From Branchiostoma floridae (taxonomy: Eukaryota; Chordata; Leptocardii; Amphioxiformes; Branchiostomatidae), in the NCBI RefSeq assembly GCF_000003815.2, contig NC_049979.1, positions 23,603,085-23,667,084 on the forward strand: a stretch of DNA of 64,000 nt, in the 5' to 3' direction. Position numbers and translations under genes: made by a program. Of this stretch, positions 1 through 29,400 are shown piece after piece (positions within the stretch are counted from its first letter, which is position 1; the number at the start of each line of letters is the position of its first letter). A model generated the notes under the pieces. That model saw nothing but the letters and a program-made list of their open reading frames with translations, was not told the origin of the DNA and did not search any database.

Positions 1-2
1 GA

Positions 3-105
3 TGTCCCCTAACTTGAAACAGTTTTTATCTAGACCACGCTTGATACCATGGCCAGACGTTTTTTTATTTATGTCTCCGGGGCCTTCAACTTTGACATAC
101 TACCC
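3..105 (+). repeat. Inverted-repeat element, GGGGCCTT family, copy 1 (cut by window edge)
   Basis: Begins with CCCCTAACTTG..., continues through TCTAGACCACGCTTGATACC and ends GGGGCCTTCAACTTTGACA. It matches the copies at 3081-3178 and, reversed, 63763-63873. Similarity to copy 2 continues about 50 bp past the end (ACCCA.AAT.), so the element may be longer than its inverted repeat. Confidence 0.75.
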
Positions 106-293
106 AGAATGTATCATGATGTGCATGTGTAGTCTAAACCATGAACCAGCTTATCCCAGCTAATTGTGGGCATGATGCAGGCCTGTCCAATAGTTTTCCT
201 CCCAGCTCCCCACTACCAGGGCTGTATAACCCTCCTACCTTGCTATTGGCTCCCTGCATGAGCTGTGGGTAAGCGCATGTTGTGTTCCTGCAG

Positions 294-3412
<3,119 letters not shown>

Positions 3413-3700
3413 AAAGGAAAGGGGAGCTAGTGACATTATGTATTACTCTTCAGTCTTCAATAGACAATGATTCATCTCAGTAGATGAATGTGTAGGGATT
3501 GGACATCAAATTCTTCAAAACTAAATTTATAGTACACACCATACCATATCCATATTTGAAGTTTGATATTGATTAGAATCCGAATAGGTGTATGGTAAGG
3601 AAGTAATACATGTACCTTAAACTACGTGTAATGTATGAAGCTTGGACATTGAAGTACGAAGATATTTGAAGACTTCCAATGACATTAAACCATTTACATT
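3413..3700 (+). terminator. PSMC1 3' UTR with candidate ATTAAA poly(A) signal
   Basis: No AATAAA follows the stop codon closely. An ATTAAA variant signal sits at 3684-3689, giving a 3' UTR of roughly 300 nt. The region up to 4015 has no coding signal. The convergent ZNF106 transcript ends nearby. Confidence 0.35.
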
Positions 3701-4015
3701 GTATGAACTGAAAAAGTTTTTTGTAGTTTCTCTTTGAGTGTTTGTGATAGGCGTGCCAAGTCTCTTTTGTCCTCTCTGCAAATCTATTTGCCAAGAGCAC
3801 TAAAGAGACTGGCAGATATTATGAATTTGGATACCAGGCTAGGAAATTATGAACAGGTGTATTGGATGGAATATGAGCATGTCTAAATCTTGGTTTATAT
3901 CATGTGACATAAAAGTTGGCTTTGTGCTCTAATTTACTCGCAATCGTATGAAACATTCAAGTGAGAGTACATTCATTTGGTAAGATTCTGCGGAATGACA
4001 CCACACAATCGCTGT

Positions 4016-6227
4016 TTTCAGCCATGTCATCTTTATTAAATATTGACATGTATCTTGCAACATGATTAGTTTCCACAGTAATGATGATCACAACTTTGGT
4101 GCTGAGGCCAAAACCACAGCTGTCACTCAGTCTGATTATATTGCAGCGTTGTTACATAATTTACAGCAAAGTAGCAATGATTAATGGAAGCATCAGAGCA
4201 CATACACAAAATACAGGGTTTCCAACCAAAAATGCCTACCCATAAAAATGGCCACTTATCTCCCCAGACATAAAAAAAAAATATGATTTCCTAGTCACCT
4301 GACTTGCTTTTTGGCATGCCTTCATGAGCAAAGGGTGTAGTTCATAAAAGCAAGCTAAATTCACCTGAAGGCAAATTCCTTCAATATGCCATAGCAGCTT
4401 TCTTTCTTTCATTTCACAATTAAAAATAACAACTCCAAATACAGTAAGTTCACATCACTGGCACGGCAGTATCACACTCCAAAGCACCAACAAGTTTCTA
4501 CTTGATTAGGGTAAAATTTGGAAAATAAAAATAATTTAGATTACTGTTGGCACATGTGATAATAGTACAGGTGGGAAACCAACTTATCATGGATAGATGT
4601 ATACAATCTGTCAATCACCATGAATGGACCATTATTGGTACATTTTGTAGTATTGGCTAGTATCAACTTGCACATCGTCCATTAGATGGACTTGACTTTA
4701 CACACCCAAAACTAAAGCACCCCACACATTACAAATGTCAAGCTGGGCAACTGAAATTTGCTTACATGTGATGGGCATTTCCTGCTGACTATGGTAAATT
4801 TAATCACTCAATTTAGCCTGTGTGCCCTCCTATTTAGCTTTCTATGGCTTCCATATTTGCTCCCTCAAAAGATGATCCTAAGGCTATTACAATCTACCAT
4901 AGACTACACATTCCCAAATGAATGTCTCACAGGAGCCAGCTTTACCCATTAAAATGCTGTAAGATTACCCGCTAGTGTATATGTTTATCCAAGTAGGTCT
5001 GTCAACCCGCACCCTGCTTGGTTTATCTCACACTCCTGTACATAGATACAGTCTTAACTTGAAGTTCTCAGAGTGACGGAGCATGTACTGCTCTAATACT
5101 GGTATGGAAATGTCCTGAACAGAAAAGATGATACAGCTGTTTTCATAGCTTTTTCGTGTGAGGTAAAATGTAAGTTCCAAACACCATACAGAAGATGTGT
5201 AGAAGGTAAAAAAAAAAAAGTAGTGGCTGGGGGAGTTTACTGACTGATCTTCCCCTATTATATTTCTCTGAGTAGAAAAATCTGTCTACTTATGCTGTCA
5301 ACAAATCTATATAGCTAAAACTTTGTACACATATATCCAAACTTTCCTTTGGTAAAGATGATAGATCAGTCCAAGTATAATACAAGGTAATGACACTCCA
5401 GCAGCATTTGCTATATTTACAGTTCTTTATCCATACAGTACTTAGTTTTGAATTAAAGCCCTTGAAACTCATGACCAAAGGACCGAGACCAAATGAGAAG
5501 TGACTTGCAAACACAGTAAAAAATGTGTGTACATTATGCACAATGATCTCTGTTTTTAAATTGCGTCTACATTCTATAGTATCCACCGCAACCAGTTGAG
5601 TAGTTACATGTGGGTATGTCACTGGACTGTGCCAAATTGTGGCAGGCATTCGCAAAGTGGCCCTAAATAGCACCGATTGACGTACCTTTTTCAAGTTTTA
5701 AAAAATTTTACCATTGGCGAAAAGGCGCAACGGTTTTTAATTCAGTGGCAATTTTCCAGTAAAGAAAATTGACACAATTTGCAAAGTTGATGCAATTTCC
5801 CAGTGCAAGTCCAGTGAGATACCCACTTATCAATCTTTCTTAACCTTCTTTTGGTTATTAAAGACCACACTAGCTACATACTTTCTGCTTCACACCGATG
5901 ACAAGTATACAATGATGGACCTAAGAAAAGTCCAATTGGGAGAACTTTCTTCCCCTTTTTCATTACAAAATAAGACACAACCGATATTACAACTCCAGAC
6001 TGGAAGTCAAACTTCACATGACCTATACAGTATGGGACCTATCTACTGAATACCTTTCACAGCATCAGTTGTAGCCTTCAAAATGCTTGTCTTACAAAAA
6101 GTGATTACAATATAAAAAAAAAGACCTGGCTACGTGCTTTCTGAGGAAACAAAACTACACCAAAGTGAACTTGGTCCTTGAGAGTTGACATTGCTATTCT
6201 ATCTGATCTCCTGGGATGAATTGTTTG
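4016..6227 (-). terminator. ZNF106 3' UTR with AATAAA signal
   Basis: This 2.2-kb stretch after the ZNF106 stop (6228) has no recognisable coding exon on either strand. Read on the minus strand, AATAAA occurs at 4032-4037, just before the PSMC1 3' end, so the two genes probably finish tail to tail within a few hundred bases. The UTR end is inferred. Confidence 0.4.
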
Positions 6228-20876
<14,649 letters not shown>

Positions 20877-22637
20877 GTTGCTTTTACAAATACCTTTTGA
20901 GGAAAAGGGAAAAATTCATAAAGGTCATTTGAGTAAAATAATAATGTCCTTGTTAAAATAAAGTACAATTATAATTGCCGGTCCGTGATGATGACCACAT
21001 CCAATGTGAGCAAAAAGTACTACAAGAAAATATGATGCCCCAATAAAACAACAAACAGTCGTGGAGACATTCTCTTCTCAAATATCTTGAAATCTGTGCA
21101 TGTAAAGATTTTATATCATCATTCATCATTGGATAGTAATTAGCATATCTACATTGGTCTGCTAACTTACAACTGCTTTTCTACGCAACACAACAACAAA
21201 TTTGATAACAGAGATTACCAATTGGATATGCCTAGATAAGCTGGAACAAGTTGTTTGACAGAGGTAGTTTTATACTAGCTCAGAGTCATAAATTAGACAA
21301 CAACCTAATTACTGTGTCAACTGTGGAACTGGTACTCCCTCATATCACTCAAGTGGCTAAATTGGCTTAAACGATAAGTGTTTTAAATCTTGTGCAAACT
21401 ATTCTGGTGTTTTCTTATAACATGTTTATACCAAACAGTCAAACACTTGTAAAACAGATACAAAGAAGCTCTGGAGGGCAACAAGTACTATACACGGAAT
21501 GTGATAGCTTTAAGAGCCAAAATACCGAATAACCGTTCCATGTTAGACAACAAAGGCGAGTGGACATACATCGTTGACTACTCTAAACATGTAACTCAAT
21601 ACGCCACCTGCTAGATTCTCGTGCTGTCAAATGTTTTAATACCGTACTTCGACATTACAATCGCCATCTGTACAGTTTGTCAACATAGGTCCATGCCAAA
21701 GTCATAACAGATCGATTTGTGACCTTGTAACAACTTTTAAATCTTACCTCAAACACTCCAACAAGCACTTCATGTCGACCCGGATACCAAACAAGAAGGG
21801 TAATATTACGTGCCGGAGTGTACACATTGCTTGTATACACTACCAACGGTCAAAACTGCCGTCCATTCAGACACACACCTTAGATATGCAAATGAGCGTC
21901 TTCGAAATCCAGCGTGCTCCTTAGCACTTCTGGCATGTACTTATACCGTATAGCATTTATCATTCGACATACCAAGCAGTAGGGAAGTTGGATAGGATAA
22001 ATCCTACATAAGGGAATAGACTTTTACTATACTTTGGGACAGAGGGAAGACAAATGGTAATTTTATCCCCACAAAGTCGTAAAAATAGCTAGAGCTCCGC
22101 CATTTTGGGTCACAACATGAAGCATGACGGGATACCAATCAATCGCAGACGACTATCTTTACTAAAACCGTTGTTCATTGGCTACAATTAGTAGCTCGTC
22201 ATCATTTTAACCAATCAGACGCGGCGTACTTAAAACCATTGTTCAGGAAAGTAAGCGTAGTCCAAATACCTAAAAGGGAGACCAAGTTATTTCGACTTTA
22301 TGTGATCCATAATAACGACCAGCTAACACGAAAATAAAAGATTATAATAATCTAAACAAAATATATTTTATCATTGATTATACAAAAAGATACATTATTG
22401 ATTGCAGAATGTAAGAAATACTTTACTATAAAGTAAATACACTCTATTGGAGTTCCTTATTTCTAGAGTGGAAAATTCCGAATGACGTGTCTCCTTGGGG
22501 GCGGAAGTGGCGAAGTTGGAACATTGTATGTTGTACAAGACTCTTGGCAGTAACGTTAGTTAGCCAGTGGAGAGTGGCCGGTATAGGGTGTGTTACAGCC
22601 CGTTGTGTGAAACTTTAACAGGGACTTGGAAATCACG
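20877..22637. promoter_or_regulatory. Divergent promoter region between ZNF106 and the SNAP gene
   Basis: About 1.7 kb without coding exons separates the ZNF106 ATG (20876, minus) from a likely SNAP 5' non-coding exon. A YY1-type motif CCGCCATTTTG is at 22097-22107, oriented for ZNF106. A minus-strand donor GAG|GTAAGA at 21748/21747 could end a ZNF106 5' non-coding exon. On the plus strand GTACGT at 22638 is a donor for SNAP. Start sites are inferred. Confidence 0.5.
22500..22637 (+). other. Probable 5' non-coding exon of the SNAP gene
   Basis: Sequence before the donor CACG|GTACGT at 22638 contains no long frame. The first coding exon has an acceptor (GATGTAG) at 26418, only 16 nt before its ATG, so a spliced leader exon must exist upstream; this is the best candidate. 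The exact 5' edge is unknown. Confidence 0.4.
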
Positions 22638-25036
22638 GTACGTTTTAGCATTTACTAGTTGTTGAACTCATGTATCTACAAAAGTAAGGCAGAAAAAAAT
22701 GGGCAAGATTGACACCTCCACTGAGAAGACATGTTTCGTTGGTTGACCCAAATTATTTGCAAACCGAATCGTTCTATCTACTAAGTTTCAGATTCTACAA
22801 TGTATCATATTATGATAATGGTAGATCTTAGTAGATTTGAGAACCAAATGTTAACTCTAGATGATGGAGCTACTATGACTTACGGTTCCTGCTTTTTTTA
22901 ATGTTTACAAAGTTCCTGGGAAAAAGATGACGTGATGGATTAAAAATCAGCAGACGAATGGCCGCCTACATCATATTACTGTAAATGCCCTTGTGTTTGT
23001 GATGATTTGATTTTGCAGTAGAGCAAAATCATTGAGTGTTTAATACTGCTACAGTCATGTACTCATAACTGTACAGTAAATTATCATGGAAATATCGGTT
23101 TTGAGTTCTTGGTAGAGCAATCACTGTGAAATCCATGAACGTAAATCCACTTTGAAAATTTCCAGAACTAGAGTACAAAAAAAGCCACAGCCTAAACTCT
23201 GCTTGGAGAGTAGCTGGAGAGTACTTAGTAAATTACTGCCATATACAGAACTAATACAGAACTGCTGAGAGTGCTGCTCATGATTGAGTACTAGCCTATC
23301 ATGACCTTTGATCTTTGTACCTTCTTGCACCTGTTGACAGTCTGCAGCATGTCTTCGTCTTCGTTACCCTCTAAAAACCCCACTGGGGTGTCGCTGAGGG
23401 GGAATGCATGATAATGATATCTATGAATATTTCCATTCTAGCGTATATATTGAATATAGTTCTTTCAATTCGCTCTTGCTATCTTGCGGTTTAAGTGATT
23501 ATCGTTTGAATCAGCCCCTAGCAAGCAGTACAGTTCAGCATAGGATGACTCAAATGTCTACATATGTTCTTAATCTATATATGCTATGGTTAACGTTTAA
23601 GATTTAATCAAAATAAGGTTAGAATCCTGGAAGTGTTGAGGTTATAATTAGAGCAAGGTGTCCTCTTGATGGCAAAAGGCCTGTAAACAATAATATTACT
23701 ATTATTAGTCTGCCATAGGCATGGTGTTGGAATTGTCCTGATTGGCTAGGTGCATGTGCTGAAAAGTCCAACATCCTTGTCATTTGTGTACCTTGTACCT
23801 GTAGCAGGTTATTATGAAGTGATTCCAAGTTAGTTTAACCAAATCAGGCCGTTGTTTCTTTGCCATTGTCAAGGGGTATGAGTCATGTAGACATGACACT
23901 GTTTTGTGGAATGTGGATGTTTACTTTCGAAACAACAATTTTCAAAAAACTTACAAAGACAAACTGTCAATGAGCCTTGAAATACTAGTGAAAATGAAAA
24001 TTTGATAACTTTCTCACCTCCATATGTAACCGTAGTAAGATGTGAAACAAAATTTCTTCTCATGGTGTCAGATATTTCATGCCGATTGGCTAAGGTCCTT
24101 TACAGGAGTAAATGCCCATAATGTGTAATAGAGTGTGACTGTTGACTGACACAAAGACATATTTTGGGTAGATGTTAACCTCTTCCTCTAATGGTACTCA
24201 CTCACCAAATTTGTAAGGGTTGGAGCAGAAATCAACAGTGGGGAGGTTAAACATGTGACATTACTGTAACTTGAGGAAATGTTCGCTGGGATTAGATTTC
24301 ACAGTAGGGAGAAAATGTTTGCGATGTTTTTCAGTTTGTGGATTGAAACTGCCATGCATGGGTTTCCTTTAAGAGAACAAATGTTTTTGGTGAAGGGGTC
24401 ACACTCACAGTGAAAACTGAACATAAATCCAAATTGCAAATGTTTCTATGCTTTAGTAACTGTCATCAGATAGGAATGTTGGTTGCAGCATTCATATGTA
24501 CATATGACCATGGTATATTGATTGATCTGTTTGCAACACAATGTTGTTTTCAATGTAAAGACAGTGTCCTATTGTATGATACCAGTAGCGGCTTTTCGTC
24601 AGATCCTTATATATACGTGGTGTGTAGTAGTACCGTAGTAGTAGCATATAGAATATTTTTTTTTTTTTTATTTTCTTCCCGACTGGTAACATTGAAGGTG
24701 AAAGCTTAGTTACAATTATCATGCTCCAAATTGCACAAATGTTAAAGGACACCTTGATGAATGCATCTGCAGTTTTTCTAACAACAAACGTTACGCTTTT
24801 AAAGGCCAGTTTCTTCTACCTGGCAAATGACATGAGCGGATGTACTACAAGAAAATGTTGATCTTCATGTCTGCTTTGTGTTCAGGACACGTCAAATATG
24901 TGGCAGATGATAACACTAGAATGTTGTTACGTAGGATAAGAGTTCTTGTGGTGGCTTTATTGGTAGGCGGTGCTTGCATTAGCATGGACTGTGGATGAAC
25001 TTTGGAACTACATTTCAATTGGCATTGACAGATATA

Positions 25037-25092
25037 CCAAGGACGTTATATCTAACGTCCTTGGATATACCAAGGAGGTTCAACCTCCTTGG
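25037..25092. repeat. Two adjacent perfect hairpins
   Basis: The first has arms CCAAGGACGTTA / TAACGTCCTTGG (25037-25048, 25053-25064) with a 4-nt loop. The second has arms CCAAGGAGGTT / AACCTCCTTGG (25070-25080, 25082-25092) with a 1-nt loop. The two stems share most of their sequence and are 5 nt apart. Confidence 0.85.
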
Positions 25093-26100
25093 GTATACAT
25101 GCATCATACAGGAAGAACCAGGATTGAGACATTCAAAAATTCATTTGTCATAGAATGAAACACATGGAAGACTTCACACATCCATGCTCACTGTCTTGTG
25201 TCAAAAACTTTTGAGTCTGACTCTAAGGAATCCTTAGCTATGCAGACATGTGAACAATATGCTTTTATCCTTTAGCCCATGAAAGCTCCTTGTTTAGCCA
25301 AATCCTCCAGTGGGACTTTTGGACATGGCTTTCTATTGTTGTTCATGAGAATTTCATTGAGACACAAAACAAAGCTGTGTTGGGATTTGGAACAGAAGAA
25401 TTCTGCATGTGAAAGGAGCCCACAACATAAACACAATGGGAACAACAGAGTTACTGTGTTAACATGCATGCACCAAGAGGCAAGAAACATGCATTCATGA
25501 CATATACCTTGGTATTATTACCTCCATGGCAAATGGAGGTGTTGTTTTTGGTACATTTGTATATGCAAGTAGGTTATATGTGCAAGTGTGTCTGTGTGTG
25601 TACCTGGATATTTCTGGTTAGCTTTTTTAAATCTCTTCTGGACTTCTGGATGGATTGTATTGATATTTGGTATGTGGGTACATGTAGGTATAATAAAGGC
25701 AAAGGTCGAGGTCAACTTTGGCCCCCTTGCGTGCAACATTGGTACTACAGCAGAACTTTCATTTTGGTAGCCTTTGTCCTTGACAGTTGCAATAGTCTTG
25801 ATTTTTTGGTGGCAGATTTAATCATATTAATGTAAGGACAAAGTTAATAGTTTTGGCTCCCTGTAGCCACTTGCTGGAGGGGTATAGCTGTTTAAATAGC
25901 ACATGTCTACTACTAGTTTCGTTCTTACTCTATCCGTTTACTTATTTCATTCAAGACATGATTATACATCATATGCCATGGTTTAAGTGTGTGTAACTAT
26001 GTGTGTGTTATTATCATACATGAATGTGTTAGTATCATACATGAGAATGTCTCTTCGTAATCGTACACTGCATCCAAAACCTTCAGCGGAGCAGACTGTA

Positions 26101-26302
26101 TACTGTAAATGCATTCAAGTTCGCAGGGATTTAATTTTGTGGTAGTGGTAAAAAGGACTTTTTGCGGTGGTTTAACTATTTAAGTTTCCGGTAGCACCAT
26201 GCACTGTAGTCTTTTACTGCCGTGGAAAAAAGTTCATGGTGAAGTGGCCACTGCGAAAACCGCGACCATAAAACCACCACAAACATTTCTGCATTTACAG
26301 TA
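26101..26302. mobile_element. MITE with ACTGTAAATGCA ends
   Basis: Starts TACTGTAAATGCA and ends TGCATTTACAGTA; internal motifs such as GCGGTGGTTT pair with AAACCACCAC near the other end. Relatives with the same ends are at 62647-62846 and, diverged, near 29270-29440 and 24254-24420. It lies just upstream of the first SNAP coding exon. Confidence 0.75.
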
Positions 26303-26434
26303 CTTAATTTTTGATGTTGGTTAGGTAAAGAAGCCTTCTTTCATAATGTCATTTACTAACATAAACTAATACCAGGTATCATGCAACATGCTAAGACTTT
26401 GTTCTCATTTTGATGTAGCCTGGTTGTCATCAAC

Positions 26435-29400
26435 ATGGCCACTGAGGAGGACATGCGTGATGAGCTGTACAACATGCAGCAGAAGATAGACCAAACCACA
26501 GATGATGTAAGTACTCATCATATCATGTTGAAATTCATCTTGATTGTTGCATGTAGAGCTACATATTGGGCAACACATAATATTTAAAGTGCCTAAGCTT
26601 ATGCCACCAGTGACATAAATATATTTTCATGTCATGAAGTTCAAATTTTTTGGATGGATGGGGTGGAATTTTTGCCCGTGCCAATCAGCAAATCTCTAAG
26701 AGACGGGTCCTGGAGACAGCTCTGCTATATATAGCAATTACGTAATTTTCTGAAAAAGCCCTTTAATATGTGCATTAGTATTCAATAGACCACACCAGTA
26801 GTCACAACAGCCCGATTCTCTGTAGATCTTTCCTTGGTGCTGAAATGCCATCCTTAGTCAGTGCTCCCAGTTCTGGCCCTCCTACGTTAGTTTGATGTCA
26901 GCCACATGACGTACTCATACAGTGCAATGACGTCAGAGCCACCCACATGTACTTTGTCCCCACGTAGGCTACAGTAGTACACTAAGGGTGCCTGGATGTA
27001 ATTATTTGGATGCCATCTCTCTCTTATGAAAAGATTTCTTTTTGAAAATATAAATCAGTCTCATGCATGTAAAAGCTGTTCCCTTCATCATGCTTTCTTT
27101 CTTTTAATCCCGGATGTCACCAAGGATTTTTTTTGAATGTTGTACTGACTTGTAGAGTTGTTGTAGCTATGCTTTTGAGGTTACAATAGATCCTTTAGCC
27201 AATCTGCTGCCTCAAGTATACACTTAACTTTCATGTCACATTGGTTAGTGTTATGTTCCATGTATTCAAGGAACACAATGATACTGTCTACCATACCGAT
27301 ATGTACTTATTGTCTTCAACAAAATCTGTGGGGGTTTTTTAAGCACCAATCCATGGGGAATTGCAAGAGCATTTTCATGAAGGAAATACCAATATGTGCA
27401 CTTCTCCATTCTGTCAATATACTTCTCCTTGATGTTTTTTTCTCTGGAAGACACAAAAATGAACACACAAACCAATGTTCTCCCCAGAATTTAATTGGGG
27501 CACCCTAATGGCTGTTTATTGTCCGAGTGTGTCCATGGCTGTATATAATAGCCACTGGCTCTTAAGCAAGCCTTTATGCATGTTTAATAATCATGATCAG
27601 GAAGCCCACGCTTCCTTAGCAGCAAGTTTTGTTGTTGTTGCTTCCTGTTTTTCATAACTGCATGTATGGGAAAAAGCTTGGGGTGCATTATTCGTGTTTT
27701 GAACACCAGCTGACGCATACACAGCCTGATGATTTGCTTACCTGACATCAAGTAAAAAATAAGATGTTGCTCTCCTCAGTTGAAGACCAAGAAATCGAGT
27801 CAAGTGGTACTCCTAAATATTCTAAATGCTTTTTTGCCATGTTGCAGTCTCTGGAGAGCACAAGGCGAATGCTGCAGATGGCAGAGGAGGTATGTACAAA
27901 ACCTGTATACCAACATGATCATTACATATTTTTGGCTTTGAGTGTATAGTCTATAATTCGTTTCCTCTTTCCATGGATTTTGTTGTAACTGATATGTGTT
28001 TTGAATGTTCTTCCTAAAACACTAATGTGGGTACTTAAAGTAAACTTACAATGTTTGCTTATATCACTATGCATGTACACGTATAGATAATGCTAATTTC
28101 TCTTCCTAAAAGAATTAGTCAATGAGTTACCCGCTTCACAAACCAACATTGAAAACATCACAAAGTTTAACATATTCAGCATCCTACATGTAGCTGAAGG
28201 TAGTGGCATAACATCATATATGATGATACAGGGTTCAAAATGCATGTTTTGGAACAGGTGCACCAATGTATTTCTAAAAATCTAGGTGCTCTTGAAAAGT
28301 TTGGATGCACAACCGGCATATGTTGTTGAGTAAAAGTAGTAGAATGTCAGCAAAACCTGATTAGAAACCTTGCTGCCTCTCTTCACATGGTGAATCTGAA
28401 ATTCAATAGCTAACTTCAAAATGAGTAATACAAGAAAAGTTTTATTTCTTTATGTCACTTAAATGAATTTGCATACATTATGTACAATTGTGCCTTTATG
28501 TACATTACCCTACTAATATATATATATATATACAAGTATCTGTATACATGTGTTAGATACATCTACATGTCAAAAATTAGGTACACGGCTACAATTTTAG
28601 GTGTTCTAGATATGCACCCAGTATTTCTATCTCTGTGATAGTGTGGGTATAGCCTAATGTATATGTAACCTGTTGTTTGACTGTGAAATTACATGATAAT
28701 GTGTTAACTTGGTCAAGGCACCAGTTCTGTGTTAAATACAGGGGTAACAGGGCTCAAAACTTCTGTCATTTGTCTATTCAGAATGTGATACCCAGAGTTT
28801 TAACTATATAACTAGCGTGGTAGACCTCATGTGCTTGCCATGGAAATGGTGTAATATGTAATTTTGAGCCCTGGGCCCTTTGTCACTCCCTTGTCATGTG
28901 CTTTGCCCCTGCATTGTCCCTGGAACAGGTTTCAGCACCAGTCAGGTAAGAGGAGCAGTTTCCCTCAGCAGTCACTCCACGCACCCTCCCGTTTGAAATA
29001 ACATACACTGACAGGTTTCCATATGCACCATATTTTTGCCATCTGTTGCCTTGTTAGAAGATAGGACAGATACAACAAGGTATTATGGTTGAACCTTTCC
29101 TTTCTTCTTTTGATTAATGATACAAAAGCATCCTTTCTTTTTCAGATGTTGCAACTTTCCTTCTTTGCCATGAGTTTGTATTGATTGATGAAATGCATAG
29201 TTCCTCAGTTTATATGCTTTGTATACGACATAGGTGCTGACATGTATACCACTGTATCATGATGTAATCTTTAGCAGACAGTGTACTGTCAAATAATGAA
29301 TTCATTTCTATTTTTGGGGACAGTTGAAGGGGAAATGAGGTTTTTGCTGTGTTCTAAATCATAGTTGAAAGAAATCTATGATACAATGAACGTAAGCTAA

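Larger units (their letters stand above)
22638..26418 (+). other. SNAP first intron, no coding exon seen
   Basis: This 3.8-kb stretch contains a pair of adjacent hairpins at 25037-25092 and a MITE at 26101-26302, plus AT-rich unique sequence. I saw no conserved coding segment on either strand. Confidence 0.4.

Noticed and set aside
23349-23411. Short ATG frame (MSSSSLPSKNPTG...) in a GC-rich spot upstream of SNAP
   Set aside because: About 20 codons, no clear donor keeping frame with the SNAP coding exon; not enough to call an alternative first exon.
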